From positions 1-50,165 of the forward strand of contig NZ_JAUMZV010000015.1 in NCBI RefSeq assembly GCF_030527935.1: 50,165 bases of DNA, given 5' to 3'. Position numbers and translations under genes: made by a program. The DNA comes from Kingella sp. (in: b-proteobacteria) (GTDB taxonomy: Bacteria; Pseudomonadota; Gammaproteobacteria; Burkholderiales; Neisseriaceae). Below are positions 41,987 through 49,773 of this stretch, piece by piece (position 1 is the first letter of the stretch; the number at the start of each line of letters is the position of its first letter). Below the pieces are notes generated by a model, which saw nothing but the letters and a program-made list of their open reading frames with translations, had not been told where the DNA came from and made no database searches.

Positions 41987-42715
41987 CTAAAAGGCAGCCT
42001 GAAACGCTTGTTCTTGCAGCGCAGCCAATTCTTCAATACCTTGTTGCGCCAGAGCCAGCAGCGTGTTTAATTCCGCCACGCTAAACGCCGCGCCTTCTGC
42101 CGTGCCTTGAATTTCAACAATATTTTGCGCGTTCAGCATCACAATATTCACATCGCTATCGCAGCCTGAATCTTCGGGGTAATCCAAATCCAGCAGCGGC
42201 GTGCCGTTTACCATGCCCGCAGAAATGGCGGCAATGCTGCCAATCAGCGGATTGGCGGGCAGGCTGCCGCTATCCAGCAATTTTTGCACGGCGATTTTCA
42301 GCGCAACAAACGCACCCGTGATGCTGGCGGTGCGCGTGCCGCCATCGGCTTGAATCACATCGCAGTCAAGCAAAATTTGCCGCTCGCCCAGCAAGGTTAA
42401 ATCCACGCAAGCGCGCAAGCTGCGCCCAATCAGGCGTTGGATTTCTTGCGTGCGCCCTGACTGCTTGCCCGCAGCCGCTTCGCGTTTCATGCGCGATTGG
42501 GTGGAAGCGGGCAGCATACCGTATTCCGCCGTTACCCAGCCTTGATTTTTTCCACGCAAAAACGGCGGCACGTTGTCGTCCACCGTGGCGGTGCAGATGA
42601 TTTGGGTGTTGCCGCAAGCAATCAACACCGAGCCTGCGGCATGGGGCAGAAAATTGGGCGTGATGGTTACGGGGCGCAGTTGATTGGCGGCGCGGGCGGT
42701 GCGAATGTAGCTCAT
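41987..42715 (-). CDS. rph: Ribonuclease PH
   Basis: A 242-residue phosphorolytic exoribonuclease trimming tRNA 3' ends. Family motifs: SVLIACGNTQIICTATVDD, GKNQGWVTAEYGMLPASTQS, GRTQEIQRLIGRSLRA and DCDVIQADGGTRTASITGA, all typical. The start at 42715 (MSYIRTARAANQLRPV) matches homologues; the frame stays open far upstream only because it runs antisense to yicC. The last residues (EQAFQAAF) and the stop are encoded across a kingDUS. It is divergent from yicC, a neighbour pairing seen in many bacteria. Confidence 0.95.
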   Translation of the reverse strand: MSYIRTARAANQLRPVTITPNFLPHAAGSVLIACGNTQIICTATVDDNVPPFLRGKNQGWVTAEYGMLPASTQSRMKREAAAGKQSGRTQEIQRLIGRSLRACVDLTLLGERQILLDCDVIQADGGTRTASITGAFVALKIAVQKLLDSGSLPANPLIGSIAAISAGMVNGTPLLDLDYPEDSGCDSDVNIVMLNAQNIVEIQGTAEGAAFSVAELNTLLALAQQGIEELAALQEQAFQAAF

Positions 42716-42896
42716 AGCAGGCTTTCGGATGAATGGATGAAAATGGGCGAAATTATAGCGGGTTTGCCAACGATGGTCTTGGGCAGCCATAGGCAGCCTG
42801 AAAATCATTTTGGCAGCATCTCGCTTCTGTTTCAGGCTGCCCATCCGCTTTGTGTTACCATAGCCCCGTTTTTCAACGTTACCCAAAGGAAAAAAC

Positions 42897-43769
42897 ATGA
42901 CCGTCCGCAGTATGACAGGCTTTGCCAACGCGCAAGGCGAAATCGCAGGCAAACGCATAGAACTGGAACTTCGCGCCGTAAACCACCGCTTTTTAGACGT
43001 GCAATTCAAAATCCCCGACGATTTGCGCGTGCTAGAAGGCGCGATGCGCGAAATCATCAGCAACAAAGTGTCGCGCGGCAAGCTAGAATGCCGCATCCAG
43101 TTGAGCAGCATCGCCAACGGCGCAGACAGCCTGCACATCAACCAAAACCTTGCCAACGAGCTTGCCGAGTTAAACAACAAATGGCGCAAAAAACACAGCG
43201 GCTTGGGCAAGCTCACCGTTGCCGATATTTTGCGCTTCCCCAACGTCATCATCAGCGCAGACGTGGACAGCGACGCGCTGCAAGAAACCGTGTTGCAGCT
43301 ATTGGCGCAGGCGGTGGATGAATTTGTTGCCAGCCGCGAGCGCGAAGGCGAAAAACTGCAAGCGCATATTTTGGAACGGCTGGATTTGATGCAAGCCATC
43401 ATCGGCGCGTTGGAAGAATTGTTCCCGCAGCTTTTGCAAGAACACTTGGCACGCAGCCGCCGCCGCTTGCAAGAAGCCGTGGTCAGCATTGACGAAGACC
43501 GCCTGAAACAAGAATTTGCGTTGTATATGCAAAAAGCCGATGTGGACGAAGAATTTAACCGCCTGCACACGCACATCACCGAAGTGCGCCGCATCGTTAC
43601 CCAACACGACGGCACCATCGGCAAACGGCTGGATTTTCTGATGCAAGAGCTTAACCGCGAAGCCAACACGCTGGGCAGCAAAGCGATTGCCAACGAATGC
43701 ACGCAGGTTTCGGTGGAGTTGAAAGTGTTGATTGAGCAGATGCGCGAGCAAGTGCAGAATATTGAATAG
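42897..43769 (+). CDS. yicC: YicC/YloC-family endoribonuclease
   Basis: A 290-residue YicC-family protein. The N-terminus RSMTGFANAQGE and ELRAVNHRFLDVQFKIPDDL, and the C-terminal EVRRIVTQHDGTIGKRLDFLMQELNREANTLGSKA (quoted in part as GKRLDFLMQELNREANT), are nearly invariant in the family. YicC is an endoribonuclease implicated in sRNA and mRNA turnover. AAAGGA precedes the ATG by 8 bases. It is divergent from rph, with which it shares an RNA-metabolism theme, and ends at a kingDUS hairpin (43788-43828). Confidence 0.93.
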   Translation: MTVRSMTGFANAQGEIAGKRIELELRAVNHRFLDVQFKIPDDLRVLEGAMREIISNKVSRGKLECRIQLSSIANGADSLHINQNLANELAELNNKWRKKHSGLGKLTVADILRFPNVIISADVDSDALQETVLQLLAQAVDEFVASREREGEKLQAHILERLDLMQAIIGALEELFPQLLQEHLARSRRRLQEAVVSIDEDRLKQEFALYMQKADVDEEFNRLHTHITEVRRIVTQHDGTIGKRLDFLMQELNREANTLGSKAIANECTQVSVELKVLIEQMREQVQNIE

Positions 43770-43787
43770 ACGCGGCAAGCGGATAGG

Positions 43788-43828
43788 AAGGCAGCCTGAA
43801 AACTGGGGATGGGTTTTCAGGCTGCCTT
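43788..43828. terminator. kingDUS terminator after yicC
   Basis: AAGGCAGCCTGAAAAC (43788-43803) pairs with 43813-43828 and is followed by TTTT. Confidence 0.75.
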
Positions 43829-44009
43829 TTTTGGTTGGGCATATTGCGGGTTTTGGCTTGTTTGCATTATCGGCGTGATGGTGAAGATTGTTGCGCCCGT
43901 TTTCAGGCTGCCTGCCATAAATGGAGCAGCGACGGCTCGTCGCCATTATGCTGAACAACCCAGCCACGCCCATATTTTCAGGCTGCCTTTAACAGACCAA
44001 CATCAAGGT

Positions 44010-44097
44010 AGCCTTGCCACTTTGTCCAAATCTTTGATTTAGCCATGCGAACTTATGCAAAGCCAAAGTGGTAGTCCGCAGCGCAACGCGCAAGGTA
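44010..44097. repeat. R2 dispersed repeat, inverted copy
   Basis: Reverse-oriented R2 copy: AGCCTTGCCACTTTGTCC, AAATCTTTGATTT, CATGCGAACTTATGCAAAGC and CAGCGCAACGCGCAAGGTA can be aligned with 41607-41724. Confidence 0.65.
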
Positions 44098-44112
44098 GAA
44101 ACCCCATCCCAG

Positions 44113-44304
44113 CTAAAACTCATCATCCCCGCCCAAATCAGGGCAAATCCCATACAGCAAACACAGCGGCGTAAACACAATATACTCCGTTGCCCGCGTA
44201 ACCTTGCGCGCCGTCTCCCCCGAGCCAAACGACGCGCCCGAGCCTGTGCTGGCGCAGCTTGCCAACGCCAAACAAAGCAGGGCAGATAATCCCAATTGTC
44301 GCAT
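44113..44304 (-). CDS. Small lipoprotein of unknown function
   Basis: A 63-residue lipoprotein. The signal peptide MRQLGLSALLCLALASC ends in a clean lipobox (LASC, Cys17), followed by a Ser/Gly stretch, TARKVTRATEYIVFTPLCLL and a terminal acidic GGDDEF. The mature part is too short to classify. AGGAG with a 6-base spacer favours the ATG at 44304 over a GTG one codon earlier. A kingDUS pair (44330-44358) separates it from the transporter gene downstream of that pair. Confidence 0.75.
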   Translation of the reverse strand: MRQLGLSALLCLALASCASTGSGASFGSGETARKVTRATEYIVFTPLCLLYGICPDLGGDDEF

Positions 44305-44362
44305 CACGGTCTCCTAATGGTTTTTCAGGCTGCCTAGTCATACAGGCAGCCTGAAAACACAA

Positions 44363-45346
44363 TTACGATTGATTTTGCTGTTTATTTGACTGCGCTGCTT
44401 TCGCCTGCTCATCCCGCTCAAACTTCGCCGCCCAATAAGTCGCCAGCAACGCGCCTGAAATATTGTGCCACACGCTAAAAATCGCGCTGGGCACCGCCAC
44501 CACAGGCAACGCAGCAAAGTGTATCTTCGCCAACGCCACGCCCAAGCCCGAGTTTTGCATTCCCACTTCCACCGCCAGCGTTTTTTGCGCGTCATACGGC
44601 AAGCCCATCACCCGCGCCGCTAAAAAGCCCAGCAAATAGCCCAAGCCATTGTGCAAAATCACCACCGCAAAAATCAACACGCCACTTTCCACAATCCGCC
44701 CCTTGCTCGCGCCCACAATCGCCGCAATCAGCAACACAATCGCCGATACCGACACCAAAGGCAACGCTTCTGCCGCCGCATCCGTTTGTTTACGGAAAAA
44801 CTTGTGCATCAGCACGCCCAGCACAATCGGCAAAATCACAATTTCCGCAATGGAAACAAACATAGACCCCGCGTTGATTTGCAGCCATTGGTTGGCAAAC
44901 ACATAAAACACCGCAGGCGTAAGCAGCGGCGCAAGCAGCGTGGACACCGAAGTGACCGCCACGCTTAGCGGCACATTGCCCTTTGCCAAATAAGTAATCA
45001 CATTAGAAGCCGTGCCCCCAGGGCAAGAGCCCACCAAAATCACGCCCACCGCAATATCCGCAGGCAAGTTAAACGCCTTCGCCAGCGCAAAAGCAATGCT
45101 CGGCATAATCGCAAACTGCGCCACCACGCCCACAATCACCGCCTTGGGCTGCTGCCCCAAAATTTTAAAATCGTCGGGCGACAAGGTCAGCCCCATGCCG
45201 AACATAATAATGCCCAGCAAATAAGGTATCAGCGGCAACACCCATTTAAACGCTTCGGGCGAAATAAACCCGATAAAAGCAAACAACGCCGCCCACAAGG
45301 CAAACGTTTTCCCAACAAATTGGCTTAGCTTTCGGATGGTTTCCAT
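44363..45346 (-). CDS. Bile acid:sodium symporter (BASS) family transporter
   Basis: A 327-residue inner-membrane protein with nine to ten hydrophobic segments and the family signature GSCPGGTASNVITYLAKGNV (about residues 106-125), which forms part of the sodium site, plus AVEVGMQNSGLGVALAKIHF (the crossing helix). The family includes the structurally known neisserial ASBT homologue. Natural substrates in such bacteria are organic anions, for example pantoate or keto acids, rather than bile acids. The C-terminus is charged and glutamine-rich. It abuts the AT-rich effector cassette across a strong hairpin. Confidence 0.92.
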   Translation of the reverse strand: METIRKLSQFVGKTFALWAALFAFIGFISPEAFKWVLPLIPYLLGIIMFGMGLTLSPDDFKILGQQPKAVIVGVVAQFAIMPSIAFALAKAFNLPADIAVGVILVGSCPGGTASNVITYLAKGNVPLSVAVTSVSTLLAPLLTPAVFYVFANQWLQINAGSMFVSIAEIVILPIVLGVLMHKFFRKQTDAAAEALPLVSVSAIVLLIAAIVGASKGRIVESGVLIFAVVILHNGLGYLLGFLAARVMGLPYDAQKTLAVEVGMQNSGLGVALAKIHFAALPVVAVPSAIFSVWHNISGALLATYWAAKFERDEQAKAAQSNKQQNQS

Positions 45347-45379
45347 GTTGTATCAATCCAAATAATTTAATTAAAGATA

Positions 45380-45409
45380 AAGCCCAAAGTAACTGTTTAC
45401 TTTGGGCTT
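45380..45409. terminator. Terminator of the effector operon
   Basis: A perfect 13-bp stem AAGCCCAAAGTAA / TTACTTTGGGCTT (45380-45392 and 45397-45409) with a 4-base loop, AT-rich on both sides. It lies 17 bases past the stop codon of the lysozyme-like gene and, unlike most terminators here, uses no uptake sequence. Confidence 0.85.
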
Positions 45410-45426
45410 GGTTAAAGTGCTAAAAA

Positions 45427-46650
45427 TTAGACCATTGATCGCCCTTGCGATTGATTTTGATTAAATTGTCGCTCTGCTTGCTCTCTGGCAAGCGTGTTTT
45501 CTGCTTGGGCAACTTGAAGCGTGCTTTCATGAGCAGGTGTTTTTGTCGCGGTATCTAGTTGCATCTCAGCATAACGCAAATCAGGTTCATGGCTAAAAAT
45601 AGCAACAGAGTTCTCATTTAAAGCAACGTTTACGCTTTCAACTCTGCTCATTCTCGCTTCAATCCCTTTGGCAGTCAGCGCCATAGCAATATTTTTATAG
45701 TCATCTGGATGGGTAGCAGAGATATTGTTTCTCTCGCAAAAGGCAATCAATTGCTTTTCGCATTGCTCCGCCAGTTTTGCCGCAGCAGGAGAAAGCTGGG
45801 CAGTGGCTACTTGGGTTTGAGCGAAATTATCCAAATTGTGATTTGGGTCTAATGAGCTGTGTTTGGTTATTCTGGGAAGGACATCTTGTATTAGGTTAAG
45901 TTCTCTGCGTGAACGCCCTAAAAATTGGTTATTTTTGCCTTGAAATTGAGGATGCAAAACAGTTGCTTCCATTCTTTTATGATAAACCTCTTCCGATATT
46001 TTGCCTTCTGAATATTGCTTGATTACGGATGCTGCTGCCCTAGCTTTATCTGCTGCGCCATGATAAACCATAGAAAAAAGAGCAGCACGTTGGTTTTCGG
46101 ATAAAGCCTCCTTAGGGCATCCTACCCTATTTAAAACAGCCCTATCCAAAACACCTTCTTTTTCTTCAATGGTAGTTTTTCTATATAGCTCGTCAGATTG
46201 TTGAGCAGTCAATTTTATTTGCATCACACTTTTGCTATTCGTTAGAACATCAAAACTCTTATTTTCGCCCATGGTAATAGGTCCAAATAATTGTTCAGAA
46301 GCACTACCTAGTGGCGATTTTAAAAAATTAGTTAGATTTGTTTGTCCTCTTCCTTTTGGGTAATCTGGGCGAGGAAATGTGTTTAGATTATGAGCTTGTT
46401 GCTGCATCAGCTTCATAAATTGAGCTTTATCTTTATCCGATAATCCTAATACTTCGGACAGCCCATTAACTTTTGGTTCATCAACGGTATAACGATGCCC
46501 ATTACGGCTATTAGGCGTTGCGATGAAAGCAACTCCCTTGCCTGCTGTTGGAATACCCCTAGTATCAAGATAAATATTATTAACAATCCCTTCATTGTTT
46601 GTTATTAATTTATCTCTAGCTGCTTCATATTTTTTTTGATCAAATGCCAT
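45427..46650 (-). CDS. Putative antibacterial muramidase effector: GH24 lysozyme plus XVIPCD-like domain
   Basis: A 407-residue protein with no signal peptide. Residues 10-40 reproduce the T4-lysozyme (GH24) active site with exact spacing: Glu20 (NNEG), Asp29 (YLDTRG), Thr35 (PTAGKG). A second lobe has ENQRAALFSMVYHGA (about 186-199), like the T4 FQMGE helix. From about 266 (LDPNHNLDNF) to the end is a second domain with ARMSRVESVNVALNENSVAIFSHE, split as RVESVNVALNENS and a Gln-rich tail QFNQNQSQ. This resembles the XVIPCD secretion domain of X-T4SS effectors in its DPxH opening, the VxLN strand, the AEM.LDTA motif and the Gln-rich tail. I infer a peptidoglycan-cutting toxin injected into rivals. 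It lies last in an operon behind two lipoproteins, AAGGA upstream, in AT-rich DNA free of uptake sequences. No T4SS genes are in the window. Confidence 0.72.
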   Translation of the reverse strand: MAFDQKKYEAARDKLITNNEGIVNNIYLDTRGIPTAGKGVAFIATPNSRNGHRYTVDEPKVNGLSEVLGLSDKDKAQFMKLMQQQAHNLNTFPRPDYPKGRGQTNLTNFLKSPLGSASEQLFGPITMGENKSFDVLTNSKSVMQIKLTAQQSDELYRKTTIEEKEGVLDRAVLNRVGCPKEALSENQRAALFSMVYHGAADKARAAASVIKQYSEGKISEEVYHKRMEATVLHPQFQGKNNQFLGRSRRELNLIQDVLPRITKHSSLDPNHNLDNFAQTQVATAQLSPAAAKLAEQCEKQLIAFCERNNISATHPDDYKNIAMALTAKGIEARMSRVESVNVALNENSVAIFSHEPDLRYAEMQLDTATKTPAHESTLQVAQAENTLAREQAERQFNQNQSQGRSMV

Positions 46651-46661
46651 GATTTTAATCC

Positions 46662-47312
46662 TTATGTGGGTTGTTTAAGTTTAAGATTGACTGGTTTCCA
46701 TTCGCCATTTTTCCAGCAATAAAAATCTGTCATAATTTCTGTATCTGGACGAGTGGATAATGGATATTGAACACTAATGCATCCTCGTAGAGGAGTATCA
46801 ATTGTGCCTTGTTGTATGATGCCCTTGCTTTCCGAAAATTTTTCAAATTTTGGGTCATATACATAAATAGTACCGCTTGTATAGGCGGATCCCATTGGTG
46901 CTGGGGCTGCTGCTATTATATCTAAATAACCATCCCCGTTAAAATCCTCAATGGCTAATATTTTATCCGCAATACGAGGCAAAAATATTATTTCAGGACC
47001 TAAAACTTGAATTTCATGATTTATTTTATTAGTAACTAATATATTGTATCCACCTCCTATTTTGGGATAGTTCGATTTATTTTTTGTTAATTCAGTTTGT
47101 TCTTCATCTATATCAAGAACGGGAACAACTTTAACTTCAAATGGAAAGTCTTTTATGGGCGGATAAATGCTGCTTTCTTTATCCAATTCTGCTTCTGTTT
47201 TTTCTTGCGTTGTTTCGCTACGGTCTGATTTGCTTGTTGAGTTTATGGGTGTATGTTGGCTTGAACAACCCAATAGAATAGATAACGCTACTATACTCGT
47301 GATAAATTTCAT
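46662..47312 (-). CDS. Putative immunity lipoprotein 1 (XAC2610-like)
   Basis: A 216-residue lipoprotein. The signal peptide MKFITSIVALSILLGC ends in the lipobox LLGC (Cys16); Ser follows, favouring the outer membrane. A Ser/Thr/Lys/Glu-rich linker leads to a beta-rich domain with AIEDFNGDGYLDI, a D-x-N-x-D-G-x-x-D calcium-loop motif, then YVYDPKFEKFSES and FYCWKNGEWKPV. The pattern resembles lipoprotein inhibitors of X-T4SS lysozyme effectors (XAC2610 type) by general layout, not by a search. It overlaps nothing but starts only 4 bases after its paralogue and ends 11 bases before the muramidase gene, as expected of immunity coupled to a toxin. It is about two-thirds identical by eye to the upstream copy. 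Confidence 0.68.
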   Translation of the reverse strand: MKFITSIVALSILLGCSSQHTPINSTSKSDRSETTQEKTEAELDKESSIYPPIKDFPFEVKVVPVLDIDEEQTELTKNKSNYPKIGGGYNILVTNKINHEIQVLGPEIIFLPRIADKILAIEDFNGDGYLDIIAAAPAPMGSAYTSGTIYVYDPKFEKFSESKGIIQQGTIDTPLRGCISVQYPLSTRPDTEIMTDFYCWKNGEWKPVNLKLKQPT

Positions 47313-47316
47313 AATT

Positions 47317-47970
47317 TTAACCTTTATGGATGGTTGTTTTAAGATTAACAGGTTTCCATTTGCCATTTTTCCAGCAATAAAAATCCGTAATTGTTTCAAA
47401 ATTATTTGGGTGTGGATATTCAACGCTAATACACCCTGGTTTAGGAGTATCTATTGTACCTTGTTGTATAATGCCCTCACTTTCTGAAAAGTTTTTAAAT
47501 TCCGGTTTATATACATAAATAGTACTACCTAGATAGCCTGATTGTGCTATCGGTAGATTTGCTGCCATTATGTCTAGATAACCATCTCCATTAAAATCTT
47601 CAATAGCTAATATCTTACTCACAATACGGGGAAGTGCTGTTACTTCTGTACCTAAAACTTGAATATCATGATTGATTTTATTGGTAACCAATATATTGTA
47701 TGCTCCTCCTACACTTATTTTGGGATTGTAAGATTTATTTCTTGTTAATTCAGTTTGTTCTTCATCTATGTAAAGAATAGGAACAACTTTAACTTCAAAT
47801 GGAAAATCTTTTATGGGCGGATAAATGCTGCTTTCTTTATCCAATTCTGCTTCTGTTTTTTCTTGCAGCTTTTCGTTATGGTTTGATTTGCTTGTTGAGT
47901 TTATGGGCGCATATTGGTTTGAACAGCCTAGGAGAATAGATAGTAGCACTATGTTTGCAATAAGTTTCAT
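47317..47970 (-). CDS. Putative immunity lipoprotein 2 (paralogue)
   Basis: A 217-residue lipoprotein and tandem paralogue of its downstream neighbour: lipobox LLGC (Cys16), the same Lys/Glu-rich linker (KTEAELDKESSIYPPIKDFP), the same calcium-loop motif EDFNGDGYLDI, and FYCWKNGKWKPVNLK near the C-terminus. Differences cluster in YIDEEQTELTRNKSYNPKI and in the 150-185 region, where variability would be expected if it had to match different toxins. It is first in the operon, with a candidate promoter -10 (TACAAT, 48003-48008 on the minus strand) and the palindrome GCACAAATGTGC upstream. The start follows a weak GGATTG. Confidence 0.68.
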   Translation of the reverse strand: MKLIANIVLLSILLGCSNQYAPINSTSKSNHNEKLQEKTEAELDKESSIYPPIKDFPFEVKVVPILYIDEEQTELTRNKSYNPKISVGGAYNILVTNKINHDIQVLGTEVTALPRIVSKILAIEDFNGDGYLDIMAANLPIAQSGYLGSTIYVYKPEFKNFSESEGIIQQGTIDTPKPGCISVEYPHPNNFETITDFYCWKNGKWKPVNLKTTIHKG

Positions 47971-48283
47971 GGTTTTTCAATCCATAAAAGTTCTGTTAAG
48001 TAATTGTACTAGAAAGCAAAGCACATTTGTGCAAGATAAAGTGGCATTTTGTTGTTTGTTTTAATTCAATCAGTTGCTTTAATTTTACAAAACTGGTCAT
48101 TCGTAAAATAATCGTTGTTGTCAGCATTCTAAGCGCAAATTCCTGTAAAATACGCCCCGGTTTTCACCACGCAAACATCCCACAATGGACGACCTCCCCA
48201 GTAGCACGTTCACATTAAACCCTTCAACCCCCATCAACTAAACCTGCCTTAATGCCCCGCGCCATCAGGCAGGCGGAGCATTT
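47971..48283. other. Promoter region between the effector operon and mgtE
   Basis: No gene is seen. AT-rich up to about 48135, then the composition returns to that of the chromosome. It contains the candidate effector-operon promoter and, before mgtE, CCTGCC/GGCAGG (48243-48248 and 48268-48273), a weak hairpin overlapping the mgtE Shine-Dalgarno region. Confidence 0.5.
48021..48032. promoter_or_regulatory. Candidate operator palindrome upstream of the effector operon
   Basis: GCACATTTGTGC, a 12-base palindrome (arms GCACA/TGTGC), lies about 50 bases before the first immunity gene and overlaps a possible -35 (TTGCAC on the minus strand). Its position suits a repressor site; the regulator is unknown and the spacing to TACAAT (20) is long. 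Confidence 0.3.
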
Positions 48284-49720
48284 ATGGAAAATCAAAACTA
48301 CAACCACAGCGATTCCGAGCAACTATCCGCCGATATTGAACACATCCACAAGCTCGCTTCGCATCTGCTGGAACACTATTCCGAAATCAGCGAACAATTT
48401 ACCCTGCCCGAGCTGCACGCCAACGCCAAGCTGCAAATGCTGATTGGCATTTTGCACGAATTGCACCCTGCCGACGTGGCGGCTGTGCTGGAAAGCTTGC
48501 CGCCCAAAGAGCGCGTGTTGGTGTGGAAACTTGCCGCGCCCGAAGAAGACGGCGACGTGTTGCTGGAAGTTTCCGATAGCGTGCGCGAAAGCCTGATTGA
48601 AACCATGGACAAAGCCGAGCTGGTGGCGGCGGTGGAAGACATGGATGCCGACGATTTGGCAGATTTGGCGGACGACTTGCCCACTCATGTGGTGGATGAA
48701 GTGCTGCAAACGCGCGATGAAGAAGAACGCGCCCAAGTTCAGGCTGCCATGTCGTATGCAGACAACCAAGTGGGCGCGGTGATGAACTTTGAAATCGTCA
48801 GCATACGCGGCGATGTGGCGTGCGAAGTGGTGCTGCGCTATTTGCGCCGTTTTGACAGCCTGCCCGACCACACCGACAAAATCTTTGTGGTGGACGATAA
48901 CGACATCCTGCAAGGCGTGTTGCCCATCCGCAAGCTGCTGGTTTCCGACCCCGAAGAGCTGGTGGAAAACATCATGGCAAAAGACGTGGTGAAATTTCGC
49001 CCCGAAGATGATGTGGAAGAAGCCGCTGCCGCGTTTGAACGCTACGACTTGGTAACCGCGCCCGTGGTGGACGAAAACAAAAAGCTCATCGCGCGGCTCA
49101 CCGTGGACGAGATGGTGGACGTTATCCGCGAAGAAAGCGAAGCCGATATGTTGAGCATGGCGGGTTTGGATGAAGACGAAGACCTGTTTGCCCCCGTGTG
49201 GGATTCGGTAAAAAACCGCTGGGTGTGGCTGGCGGTGAACTTGGTAACCGCGTTTATTTCCAGCCGCGTGATAGGCGTGTTTGAAGGCTCCATCGCGCAA
49301 ATTGTCGCGCTGGCAACGCTGATGCCGATTGTGGCGGGCATCGGCGGCAATTCAGGCAACCAAACGATTACCATGATTGTGCGCTCGCTCGCCAACTCGC
49401 AAATTTCCAACGCCCAAGCCATGCGCCTGCTGAAAAAAGAACTGGGCGTAGGCTTAGTGAACGGCTTGATTTGGGGCGGCGTGATGGGGCTGGTGTCGTT
49501 TATTTTGTATCATAACGTGGGCATCGGCTTGGTGATGGTGGCCGCCATGACGCTGAACCTGCTGCTGGCGGCATTTTTGGGCGTGATGATTCCCGTGTGC
49601 CTAGAAAAATGGGGCAAAGACCCCGCGCGCGGCAGCTCCGTGCTGATTACCGCGTTTACCGACTCGGGCGGGTTTTTGATTTTTCTTGGGCTGGCGACGA
49701 TGTTTTTGCTTAAACATTGA
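48284..49720 (+). CDS. mgtE: Magnesium transporter MgtE
   Basis: A 478-residue magnesium channel/transporter. The N-terminal MgtE-N superhelix (about residues 20-150) has LHPADVAAVLESLPP and DLADLADDLP. Two CBS domains (about 155-280) follow, with FVVDDNDILQGVLPIRKLL, then a plug helix and the membrane domain with about five helices, including PIVAGIGGNSGNQ (about 345-357), the selectivity-region signature. GGAG is 5 bases before the ATG. Acidic CBS residues are the magnesium sensors. A kingDUS hairpin after the stop (49733-49773) terminates it. Confidence 0.95.
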   Translation: MENQNYNHSDSEQLSADIEHIHKLASHLLEHYSEISEQFTLPELHANAKLQMLIGILHELHPADVAAVLESLPPKERVLVWKLAAPEEDGDVLLEVSDSVRESLIETMDKAELVAAVEDMDADDLADLADDLPTHVVDEVLQTRDEEERAQVQAAMSYADNQVGAVMNFEIVSIRGDVACEVVLRYLRRFDSLPDHTDKIFVVDDNDILQGVLPIRKLLVSDPEELVENIMAKDVVKFRPEDDVEEAAAAFERYDLVTAPVVDENKKLIARLTVDEMVDVIREESEADMLSMAGLDEDEDLFAPVWDSVKNRWVWLAVNLVTAFISSRVIGVFEGSIAQIVALATLMPIVAGIGGNSGNQTITMIVRSLANSQISNAQAMRLLKKELGVGLVNGLIWGGVMGLVSFILYHNVGIGLVMVAAMTLNLLLAAFLGVMIPVCLEKWGKDPARGSSVLITAFTDSGGFLIFLGLATMFLLKH

Positions 49721-49732
49721 GCCCCAATGGCG

Positions 49733-49773
49733 TTTCAGGCTGCCTATTGCATCAACCAATAGGCAGCCTGAAA
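49733..49773. terminator. kingDUS terminator after mgtE
   Basis: TTTCAGGCTGCCTATTG (49733-49749) pairs perfectly with 49757-49773. Confidence 0.75.

Noticed and set aside
42716..43702. A long open frame extending rph upstream by over 300 codons on the minus strand
   Set aside because: It runs antisense through yicC, whose conserved protein on the plus strand explains the openness. RNase PH homologues start at the equivalent of 42715.
47313..47423. A longer N-terminus for the first immunity lipoprotein
   Set aside because: The extension overlaps the end of its paralogue in another frame; the lipoprotein signal peptide starts cleanly at 47312.
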